21,281 bases of DNA from SIG578 sp036311245 (GTDB lineage Bacteria > Bacillota > Clostridia > Oscillospirales > Ruminococcaceae), in contig JAXJQH010000008.1 in assembly GCA_036311245.1 (NCBI GenBank), positions 1-21,281 of the forward strand, in the 5' to 3' direction. Positions 15,504 through 21,281 of the stretch are shown here, one piece after another (within the stretch, counting starts at the first letter, position 1; each line of letters starts with the position of its first letter). The notes under the pieces are model-generated. The model was not told the origin of the DNA. It saw nothing but the letters and a program-made list of their open reading frames with translations, and did not search any database. A program made the position numbers and the translations under genes.

Positions 15504-15532
15504 TTGACTTAAAGTAAAAAATATGCTTGAAT
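15504..15532 (+). promoter_or_regulatory. Possible promoter for birA-nadE
   Basis: TTGACT (15504-15509) is a good -35 and lies 17 bases from a weak -10, TTGAAT (15527-15532). The region is AT-rich and other -10 choices such as TAGAAT (15538-15543) exist, so the exact site is unsure. Confidence 0.35.
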
Positions 15533-15562
15533 ATTTATAGAATATAGATGCGGAGAAAAACA

Positions 15563-16345
15563 ATGACAGAAAATGAGGTTCTAAAATATCTGAATTTAAA
15601 AAATATCAGCCTGAATGTATTTGGCTCTGTTGATTCAACTAATAATGTCCTTCGCAAAATGGCAGATGAAGGTGCGGGCGAGGGAACGTGTGTGCTTGCA
15701 AATCAACAAACCGCAGGTAGGGGAAGAAAAGGAAGAAGCTTTTATTCTCCAAGCGGCAGTGGTTTGTATTTGAGCGTGCTTTTGCGCCCTCAAATGCAAC
15801 CTGAGGATAGCCTTTTGATAACAACTGCTTGTGCTGTTGCTGTCAGCAGAGCGATAGAAAATATTTGCAAGGTTAAAACTTATATAAAATGGGTAAATGA
15901 CATCTATATTGATGATAGAAAGGTGTGCGGAATTCTAACTGAAGCTGCAACTAACTCTAAAACCGAAAAGCTAAAGTATGTGATATTAGGTATAGGTATT
16001 AATCTTTATCAGCCTGAATGTGGTTTTCCGAGCGATATTTGCTCTGTGGCATCGTCTGTAATGAAGGACAAAAGAAGAGATACAGAAGACCTGAGAGGAG
16101 AGCTTGCGGCGGAAATTTTAAATCAATTTTTCTCAATATACCCTGATTTGTCAGATAATAAAATTTTTACAGAATATAAAAGCAAGCTTTTTCTTATGGG
16201 AAAGCGTGTTAGAGTGTTTTCAACTATGGATGAATATGATGCCCAGGTGTTTGATATTGATAAAGAGTACCGACTTTGTGTAAAGAAAGAAAATGGCGAA
16301 ATTGTTAAGCTTGATTCGGGAGAGGTCAGCACAAAGATGTCTTGA
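15563..16345 (+). CDS. birA: Biotin--[acetyl-CoA-carboxylase] ligase (monofunctional BirA)
   Basis: Activates biotin to biotinyl-AMP and attaches it to the lysine of biotin-dependent carboxylases; cytoplasmic. The 260-residue protein begins directly with the catalytic domain (FGSVDSTNNVL). The biotin/AMP loop is GRGRKGRSFYSP, and KWVNDIYIDDRKVCGILTE is the substrate-binding strand region, with Val replacing the usual Pro in KWPND. The small SH3-like C-terminal domain follows (KRVRVFSTMDEYDAQVFDID). The N-terminal winged-helix repressor domain of bifunctional BirA is absent, so it should not regulate biotin genes. I chose ATG 15563, since GGAG (15552-15555) is 7 bases upstream; the ATG at 15548 lies in front of that site. 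nadE follows after 57 bases on the same strand, probably in one transcript. Confidence 0.94.
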   Translation: MTENEVLKYLNLKNISLNVFGSVDSTNNVLRKMADEGAGEGTCVLANQQTAGRGRKGRSFYSPSGSGLYLSVLLRPQMQPEDSLLITTACAVAVSRAIENICKVKTYIKWVNDIYIDDRKVCGILTEAATNSKTEKLKYVILGIGINLYQPECGFPSDICSVASSVMKDKRRDTEDLRGELAAEILNQFFSIYPDLSDNKIFTEYKSKLFLMGKRVRVFSTMDEYDAQVFDIDKEYRLCVKKENGEIVKLDSGEVSTKMS

Positions 16346-16402
16346 CTTTTTTAGCGGCTTGGGATATCATTTAGCTGTAATATGTATAAAGAAGGTAATT
16401 TT

Positions 16403-17146
16403 ATGTATAAATTTAATGCAAAGCATGCGACAGAGCAGTGCATAAATTGGATAAAGGATTGGTTTGAGCAAAACGGAAAGGGTTGTAATGCCGTTTTAGG
16501 AATTTCAGGCGGTAAAGATAGCTCTGTTGTTGCGGCTCTTTGTACAAAAGCTCTTGGTAATGACCGTGTTATAGGTGTTTTAATGCCCAAGGGTGAACAG
16601 TTTGATATTGATTATTCGATCGAGCTTTGTGATTTTTTGAATATAAAATATTTTACCGTTAATATTGCAGAAGCTGTAGAGAGTATATACAAGGCAATAG
16701 GCAATTCTTTTGAGGTCACCAATCAGACACGCTTTAATCTTCCGCCGAGAATAAGAATGTCGGTGGTTTATGCTGTTGCTCAGTCTAATAACGGTCGTGT
16801 TGCAAATACCTGTAATTTATCTGAGGATTGGGTTGGATATTCTACCCGTTACGGAGATAGCGTTGGAGATTTCAGCCCGCTGTCCTGCTTTACCGTTGCT
16901 GAGGTAAAAGCAATAGGCAGGGAGCTTGGTTTACCCGAAAAATTCGTTGAAAAACCGCCTATTGACGGACTTTGCGGTAAAACCGATGAGGATAATCTCG
17001 GCTTTACCTATGCAACGCTTGACGCCTATATCCGAGAGGGAATAGAGCCAGATGCTGATATAAAAAACACAATTGATACTATGCACAGAAATAATCTTTT
17101 TAAGCTAAGCTATATGCCTTGTTTTTCATATGACCCCGAGAAATAA
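16403..17146 (+). CDS. nadE: NH3-dependent NAD(+) synthase
   Basis: Catalyses the last step of NAD biosynthesis, amidating deamido-NAD with ammonia and ATP. The 247-residue protein is a stand-alone N-type ATP pyrophosphatase: P-loop SGGKDSSVV near residue 36, then VANTCNLSEDWVGYSTRYGDS and DFSPLSCFTVAEVKAIGRELGLP, which fit the NadE pattern GTxNxSE...GYxTxYGD. KPPIDGLCGKTDEDNLGFTY is the C-terminal deamido-NAD-site block. No N-terminal glutaminase (nitrilase-like) domain is present, so free ammonia is the nitrogen donor. SGGKDSS carries Lys where many NadE have Ile or Val (SGGIDS). The start at 16403 is set by GAAGG (16391-16395), 7 bases upstream; the upstream in-frame ATG at 16382 has no such site. 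It follows birA and ends at a strong hairpin. Confidence 0.92.
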   Translation: MYKFNAKHATEQCINWIKDWFEQNGKGCNAVLGISGGKDSSVVAALCTKALGNDRVIGVLMPKGEQFDIDYSIELCDFLNIKYFTVNIAEAVESIYKAIGNSFEVTNQTRFNLPPRIRMSVVYAVAQSNNGRVANTCNLSEDWVGYSTRYGDSVGDFSPLSCFTVAEVKAIGRELGLPEKFVEKPPIDGLCGKTDEDNLGFTYATLDAYIREGIEPDADIKNTIDTMHRNNLFKLSYMPCFSYDPEK

Positions 17147-17149
17147 TTT

Positions 17150-17188
17150 CAAGACTGACTTTCCTTTAAAAAATGAAAGTCAGTCTTG
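17150..17188 (+). terminator. Probable intrinsic terminator after nadE
   Basis: A perfect 14-bp stem CAAGACTGACTTTC / GAAAGTCAGTCTTG with an 11-base AT-rich loop starts 3 bases after the nadE stop. The downstream T stretch is interrupted (TTCTGCATTTTT), so efficiency is uncertain. It opens the 267-base intergenic region 17147-17413, which otherwise holds a promoter and a structured leader. Confidence 0.7.
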
Positions 17189-17271
17189 TTCTGCATTTTT
17201 GTTATAAAAAAATCTTATGGATAATTAAATTTGGCTATTTTTAATAAAAATTAAAAGTATGAAAAAATCTA

Positions 17272-17300
17272 TTGTTTTTGAATAAAAAAATAAGTATAAT
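17272..17300 (+). promoter_or_regulatory. Sigma-A-type promoter for the Na/Pi cotransporter-like gene
   Basis: TTGTTT (17272-17277) and a perfect TATAAT (17295-17300) are separated by 17 bases. Transcription would start near 17307, giving an untranslated leader of about 107 bases, by far the longest in this window. Confidence 0.74.
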
Positions 17301-17315
17301 ATGACTTGATGAAAA

Positions 17316-17396
17316 CTAATTGTTGCAATGATGGCATTTGCAGCAATATAGCATAAAATTAGAAACAAAAAATATCGGAGTAGTGCATAAAAGCAC
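17316..17396 (+). other. Structured 5' leader of the Na/Pi cotransporter-like gene
   Basis: Two hairpins can form in the ~107-base leader. The first is ATTGTTGCAA (17319-17328) with TTGCAGCAAT (17338-17347), one wobble, loop of 9, optionally closed by CTAA/TTAG (17316-17319 with 17359-17362). The second is GTGC-ATAAAA-GCAC (17383-17396), flanked by the direct repeat ATCGG (17374-17378, 17397-17401) and ending 7 bases before AGGAGG. No known riboswitch class is recognised. Confidence 0.42.
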
Positions 17397-17413
17397 ATCG
17401 GTCAGGAGGAAAA

Positions 17414-19159
17414 ATGTCAATATTAAATCTATTTACAATGTGCGGGGGACTTGCGTTTTTTCTTTACGGAATGAACGTAATGTCAAATGGTCTTGAAAGG
17501 CTCTCGGGAGGAAAATTAGAGAGCATTTTAAGAAACGCAACCTCTAATCCCTTTAAAAGTCTGCTTCTCGGCGCAGGAATAACTATTGCAAGACAGTCTT
17601 CTTCGGCTATGACTGTTATGCTCGTTGGTCTTGTTAACTCGGGAATTATGCAGCTTTCGCAGACAGTCGGCGTTATTATGGGGTCTAATATCGGAACAAC
17701 GCTTACGGCCTGGATTTTAGCAAGCGCAGGAATTGAATCTGATAATATATTTATAAGCCTATTAAAACCAAGCAGCTTTTCGCCCGTTCTTGCTCTTATT
17801 GGTATTGGCTTTATTATGATGGCAAAAAGTGACAAAAAGAAGAATCTTGGTAGCATTTTTGTCGGATTTGCGGTTTTGATGTACGGTATGGAGCTTATGC
17901 AGGATTCTGTAAGTCCTCTTGCCGATTCTCCCGAGTTTTCAGAAATATTAACCGCATTTAAAAATCCGATTATCGGTGTTTTAGTCGGAGCGGTATTCAC
18001 AGGAATTATTCAAAGCTCTGCGGCTTCCGTTGGTATCCTACAGTCTCTTTCTATGAACGGACTTATTACATATTCTATGGCAATTCCCATTATTATGGGA
18101 CAGAATATCGGAACCTGTGTAACCGCGCTTATTTCAAGTATTGGCGTTAATAGAAATGCAAGACGCGTTTCTGTTGTTCATATTTCATTTAACATCATTG
18201 GTACAGTTGTATTTATGGCAGCATTTTACGGAGCCGACGCAATTTTCAAATTTGCGTTTACTGATCAGATTATCACCCCCTTTATGATAGCGGTGTTTCA
18301 CAGTATATTTAATGCGGCTACCACGTTGCTCCTTCTTCCTTTCTCAAAGATGCTTGTACGTATTGCAGAAAAGGTTGTTCCAGTAAAAGAAAGTACAGAA
18401 GAGTATGCTTTCCTTGATGAGCGTCTTCTAAACACTCCGTCATTTGCTGTTACAGAATGTATAAACCTTACTGTAAAAATGGCAAAGACAGCAAAGAAAA
18501 CTATATGCGATGTTCTTGATATTCTTTGGGAATTTGACCAGAAAAAGTCTGATGAAATAAATGAGAACGAGGATTCTTTAGATGTGTTTGAGGATAAATT
18601 AGGCAGTTTTCTTGTTAAGATTTCCACTAAGGATATTTCAACCGCAGACAGTAATAAGGTTTCTATGATGCTTCACACCATAGGTGATTTTGAGCGAATT
18701 GGTGACCACGCGCTTAACCTTGTAAGAACCGCTAAGGAAATTGATGAGAAAAAAGTTGAGTTTTCTAAAGAAGCACAGAAGCAAATGGATGTTGCTGTTT
18801 CAGCTCTGAAAGAAATTCTTGAAATAACCTTTACAGCTTTTGTAGAAAATGATATTGAAAAAGCAAAAAATGTTGAGCCTCTTGAGCAGGTTATTGATGG
18901 TATTGCAGCAAAGATTAAAACAGATCATGTCAGCCGCTTGCAAAAAGGCGATTGCACTATTGAGTATGGGTTTATCCTTTCTGATATCCTTAACAATATT
19001 GAGCGTGTTTCTGACCACTGCTCAAATATTGCCGTTGCTTTGATTGAGGTCTCTCAGAATAGCTTTGATACCCACCAGTATCTAAACGCAGTTAAGATTA
19101 TGGATAATGAAAACTTCAAAGAGAAGTTCCTTGATTATAGCGATAAATTCGCTCTATAG
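17414..19159 (+). CDS. Na/Pi cotransporter family protein with PhoU-like C-terminal domain
   Basis: A 581-residue membrane protein of the NptA/YjbB (PNaS) type. The N-terminal ~330 residues hold eight or so membrane segments and the two inverted Na_Pi_cotrans repeats, each marked by a QSS motif: ARQSSSAMTVMLVGLVNSG near Gln61 and GIIQSSAASVGILQSLSMNG near Gln200. GSNIGTTLTAW and GQNIGTCVTALISS follow them. The C-terminal ~230 residues are helical and PhoU-like (HTIGDFERIGDHALNLVR; ILNNIERVSDHCSNIAVAL), with the paired E-R-x-x-D-H metal-binding motifs. E. coli YjbB of this type exports phosphate; the direction and substrate here are not known. AGGAGG (17404-17409) is only 4 bases from the ATG, a tight spacing. 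It is a single-gene unit with its own promoter, structured leader and strong terminator. Confidence 0.93.
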   Translation: MSILNLFTMCGGLAFFLYGMNVMSNGLERLSGGKLESILRNATSNPFKSLLLGAGITIARQSSSAMTVMLVGLVNSGIMQLSQTVGVIMGSNIGTTLTAWILASAGIESDNIFISLLKPSSFSPVLALIGIGFIMMAKSDKKKNLGSIFVGFAVLMYGMELMQDSVSPLADSPEFSEILTAFKNPIIGVLVGAVFTGIIQSSAASVGILQSLSMNGLITYSMAIPIIMGQNIGTCVTALISSIGVNRNARRVSVVHISFNIIGTVVFMAAFYGADAIFKFAFTDQIITPFMIAVFHSIFNAATTLLLLPFSKMLVRIAEKVVPVKESTEEYAFLDERLLNTPSFAVTECINLTVKMAKTAKKTICDVLDILWEFDQKKSDEINENEDSLDVFEDKLGSFLVKISTKDISTADSNKVSMMLHTIGDFERIGDHALNLVRTAKEIDEKKVEFSKEAQKQMDVAVSALKEILEITFTAFVENDIEKAKNVEPLEQVIDGIAAKIKTDHVSRLQKGDCTIEYGFILSDILNNIERVSDHCSNIAVALIEVSQNSFDTHQYLNAVKIMDNENFKEKFLDYSDKFAL

Positions 19160-19169
19160 TAATAGTTTT

Positions 19170-19202
19170 AAAGCCCTGTAGCAACAGCTACAGGGCTTTT
19201 TT
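19170..19202 (+). terminator. Strong intrinsic terminator after the Na/Pi cotransporter-like gene
   Basis: A perfect 13-bp stem AAAGCCCTGTAGC / GCTACAGGGCTTT with loop AACA and a run of six T (19197-19202). The T run overlaps the stop codon of the convergent alr gene (19201-19203). On the minus strand the hairpin lacks a good T run, so it is a weaker terminator for alr. Confidence 0.92.
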
Positions 19203-20301
19203 ACATATATTTTCGTATTATAATAGGAGAGAGATAAATGGGATTTATAGGGATTTCCACCTCGTCGCCAATAGCAATTTCTCCAAGATTTTGAGCGTCG
19301 AGAACAAGATTTGTCATTCCGATTCGGCCTAAAGATACAGCGCATCTATCGTTTATCTTGCAAACAAGCGGAGTAGGGCGGAAAAAGAGCTTTAAATCAT
19401 TAAATCCGTATCTCAATATGTCAATAAATCTGAAAGTGTCATTTGCCTTTGTAACAGCAATGCCATCTGCATATCCTGCGTTAACACAGGCGATTTTTTG
19501 CTCCACTTCCGTTTTAAATAAAGCGGCATAACCAATATTATGACCCTTAGGAAGAGTTCGAATATCTACGATTTGCCCGTAAAGCTTTCCAACTTTACAC
19601 AATCCTGTTTCCCCGCAAATCGGGTTTACCCGTCCAATGAGGGCGGAGCCTGCCCGAACTGCAGTCAAATGCATATGCGGAAAGCGAAAAATAGCGGTAG
19701 AATTGCAGATATGCTTTATAGGAAATTCTCTGCCATTCTCTTTAAGTCTGTCAATAACCGAGCTAAAAATTTCAAACTGCTTTAAAGAAGGAGCGGCTTT
19801 TTTATTAAACGCAGAATGCAGATGGGTAAATATTCCCTCAACATTCAGGTTTTCAAGCTCGCATACCTTTTGTATTTTCTCGGTCTGAGCGGGTAAAAAT
19901 CCATAACGCCCCATTCCTGTGTCGATTTTTATGTGCAGAATGGTTGTTTTGCCCTGAGCTTTGGATATTTCTGATATAAGCTGCGCGTTTTCAAGGCAAT
20001 CTACAGAAAGGGTGACGCCGCTATCCACCGCCTTTTCAATATCCTCAGGGATACCGCAGGGGGTTAAAAGCAGGGCTTGCGCGTCGGGAAATGATTCTTT
20101 TAAAATCAGAGCATCATTAAGGTCGGTAACAGAAAAGTGCCTCAGTCCGCAATTATAAAGCTCGTTTGCAAAGGGAATAAGTCCCATTCCGTAGGCATTT
20201 CCTTTTAAAACGGCATAAATTCGCGCACTATTTGCTTTTTCACGCAAAATATCAATATTTTTTGCAATATCCTCGCGTTTAATAATAAATTTCTTTTCCA
20301 T
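19201..20301 (-). CDS. alr: Alanine racemase-like PLP enzyme with divergent C-terminus
   Basis: A fold-type III PLP racemase that should supply D-alanine for peptidoglycan. At 366 residues it has the N-terminal TIM barrel with the PLP lysine K33 (AVLKGNAYGMG), HIKIDTGMGRYGF (R132), R216 in VRAGSALIGRVNP, and the second catalytic base Y258 in NIGYAALF. A C-terminal beta domain with NAGYADG and GRIGMTNLVLD follows. Two features are unusual. The active-site loop that reads C-M-D-x in well-studied Alr (GRICMDQ in Geobacillus) is G-M-T-N here, and the terminal block that normally carries an active-site tyrosine (IS-Y-RVPR) is shortened to NPIYLSPIIIRKYM. Another amino acid substrate (serine, ornithine, lysine) is therefore possible. 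AAAGGA precedes the ATG. It follows the FemAB-type gene after 18 bases, so both form a minus-strand operon of cell-wall function. Confidence 0.88.
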   Translation of the reverse strand: MEKKFIIKREDIAKNIDILREKANSARIYAVLKGNAYGMGLIPFANELYNCGLRHFSVTDLNDALILKESFPDAQALLLTPCGIPEDIEKAVDSGVTLSVDCLENAQLISEISKAQGKTTILHIKIDTGMGRYGFLPAQTEKIQKVCELENLNVEGIFTHLHSAFNKKAAPSLKQFEIFSSVIDRLKENGREFPIKHICNSTAIFRFPHMHLTAVRAGSALIGRVNPICGETGLCKVGKLYGQIVDIRTLPKGHNIGYAALFKTEVEQKIACVNAGYADGIAVTKANDTFRFIDILRYGFNDLKLFFRPTPLVCKINDRCAVSLGRIGMTNLVLDAQNLGEIAIGDEVEIPINPIYLSPIIIRKYM

Positions 20302-20319
20302 TTTAAACGATCCTTTTCT

Positions 20320-21281
20320 TTAGTCGTGCTTTTTCTTGCCTCTGTTTTTAATTCTGTATACAGTGCGGGTGCATAGAGAAAGGATATGACGAGCTTTTTG
20401 CATGAATTTGTAGACAAAAGGCTTTGTTACAAGCTCAAATTCACCAATAAATTCGGTAAGCTCGCCCGAAAAGCCTTTTTTGAATTTATATAGTCCGTAC
20501 AATGGATTTTCAGGAGTCAGGTCTCCCGATACGCCTCTGAAATCATATATATCGCAGCCTGTATCAACTGCCCAGCGAATCATTTCGAGCTGAAGCAGGT
20601 AGTTTGGCATAACATTTCTGTAGGCATTAGATGATGCGCCATAGAGATACCAAACCTTGTTTCCGTAACGAATTGCAAGCGTTCCTGCAATAGGTTTGCC
20701 CTCATAATATGCCATATAAAGGCGGGCATTTTCTCCCATAGAGTCGAGCATATCTTCGAAATATGATAGAGGACGGGTTACAAAATTGTCCCTCATACCT
20801 GTTTCAAGCATGATTTCATAGAAGGTTTTTGCCGACTTTTTATCTTCGATTTTAACCTCAACTCCGTTTTTGAGCGCAACACGGATGTTGTAACGAGTTT
20901 TGCTGTGGAAAGCTGTCATAAGGTCATCAATACTCTTGCCCTTGACATCAAGCCTAAAAACAAAACGTGGCTGAGTACCCTCAAAGTTTTTGCCGTTTTT
21001 GCCTTTAAAGCCTGCGCTGTTTAACGCGGCAATGTACTGCGCCTCATCTGATTTAACATCGGGGTCAACAATAATAACACAAGCATTATGTTTTTTGCCC
21101 ATTTCCTTTGCATCTGCAATAAGGGTATTGAGCATTTGCATATCGTGTATATCGCAAACAGGGCCTCTCGGAGCATACATAATGTTATATTTAGTGTAGG
21201 GAAGGCGGCGAATAAGAAATGCGATTGAACCAACTATTGCCCCTTCGCTGTTTCTTTCGAGTGCAACCTCATATTTCCAGC
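20320..21281 (-). CDS. FemAB-family peptidoglycan bridge aminoacyltransferase (5'-partial)
   Basis: Transfers an amino acid from aminoacyl-tRNA to the peptide stem of lipid II or peptidoglycan to build the interpeptide bridge. The frame stays open to the window edge: upstream of the internal Met at 21180 it continues (...SIAFLIRRLPYTKYN-MYAPRGP), so the true start lies beyond 21281 and about 319 residues are visible. Family marks are LPYTKYNIMYAPRGPVCD in the first GNAT-like half, the helical arm, GKPIAGTLAIRYGNKVWYLYGASSN, then PNYLLQLEMIRWAVDTGCDIYDFRGVSG and GLYKFKKGFSGELTEFIGEFEL in the second half. These are typical of FemX/FemA/MurM. The protein ends with a basic tail. The stop is 18 bases before alr on the same strand. 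Which residue it adds cannot be told from the sequence. Confidence 0.92.
   Translation of the reverse strand, partial: WKYEVALERNSEGAIVGSIAFLIRRLPYTKYNIMYAPRGPVCDIHDMQMLNTLIADAKEMGKKHNACVIIVDPDVKSDEAQYIAALNSAGFKGKNGKNFEGTQPRFVFRLDVKGKSIDDLMTAFHSKTRYNIRVALKNGVEVKIEDKKSAKTFYEIMLETGMRDNFVTRPLSYFEDMLDSMGENARLYMAYYEGKPIAGTLAIRYGNKVWYLYGASSNAYRNVMPNYLLQLEMIRWAVDTGCDIYDFRGVSGDLTPENPLYGLYKFKKGFSGELTEFIGEFELVTKPFVYKFMQKARHILSLCTRTVYRIKNRGKKKHD

Noticed and set aside
16346..16402. A terminator or biotin/NAD riboswitch between birA and nadE
   Set aside because: The 57 bases show no stable stem followed by T residues and no known motif; co-transcription is simpler.
17464..18000. 178-codon minus-strand open frame inside the Na/Pi cotransporter-like gene
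   Set aside because: It lies antisense to a clearly recognised membrane protein, has no ribosome binding site of note and shows no family motif; the overlap is explained by codon bias of the plus-strand gene.
1..21281. Defence system, toxin-antitoxin pair, CRISPR array, prophage or transposon
   Set aside because: I looked for transposase, integrase, nuclease, helicase and short spaced repeats on both strands and found none; every open stretch is explained by housekeeping genes, promoters or terminators.

Overview
The window looks like an ordinary chromosomal segment of a low-to-moderate GC Gram-positive anaerobe of the class Clostridia, most likely an Oscillospiraceae/Ruminococcaceae-type gut bacterium. 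The basis is the gene set: a type III glutamine synthetase, a monofunctional BirA, an NH3-dependent NadE, an MltG + U32-protein pair laid out as in Bacillus/Clostridia, FemAB and HtrA with an N-terminal anchor. AGGAGG-type ribosome binding sites and sigma-A-like promoters agree. The species is not identifiable from the sequence alone. I see no rRNA, tRNA, CRISPR array, insertion sequence, phage gene or recognisable defence or toxin-antitoxin module. No stretch longer than about 270 bases lacks a gene.

Layout. (1) 1-3467, plus strand: a tightly packed operon of a DJ-1/PfpI protein (5' end cut off), 5-formyltetrahydrofolate cyclo-ligase, the septal/peptidoglycan transglycosylase MltG and a U32-family TrhP-like tRNA hydroxylation protein. 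The first three reading frames overlap. A perfect hairpin (3469-3498) ends it and also serves the convergent ychF. (2) 3506-9773: ychF (minus) and glnN (plus) diverge from back-to-back promoters. glnN is followed by an orphan solute-binding lipoprotein (TTG start) and the rRNA methyltransferase rlmD, ending at a hairpin. (3) 9823-10308, minus: a small COG2426-type membrane protein, divergent from (4) 10451-15459, plus: a lipoprotein with a transglutaminase-like domain that has lost two of its three catalytic residues, then an OmpR-type response regulator, its histidine kinase and an anchored HtrA protease. This layout resembles the CssRS-HtrA secretion-stress arrangement of Bacillus. (5) 15563-17146: birA and nadE. 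(6) 17414-19159: a Na+/phosphate-cotransporter-family protein with a PhoU-like tail, behind a structured leader. (7) 19201-21281, minus: an operon of a FemAB-type peptidoglycan bridge enzyme (5' end outside the window) and an unusual alanine racemase.

How the parts relate: several genes act at the cell envelope (mltG, the transglutaminase-like lipoprotein, htrA, FemAB, alr). The regulator-kinase operon and htrA share an 8-base element (ATGTTCAC) at exactly the same distance (10 bases) from their -10 boxes. This is the best sequence-level hint of a dedicated regulon here. The rest is housekeeping. The less ordinary observations are that shared promoter box, the catalytically degenerate transglutaminase-like lipoprotein beside it, the Q/N/Y/G-rich cytoplasmic tail of HtrA, the divergent and C-terminally short Alr, the orphan binding protein behind glnN, and the structured leader of the phosphate-transporter-like gene.
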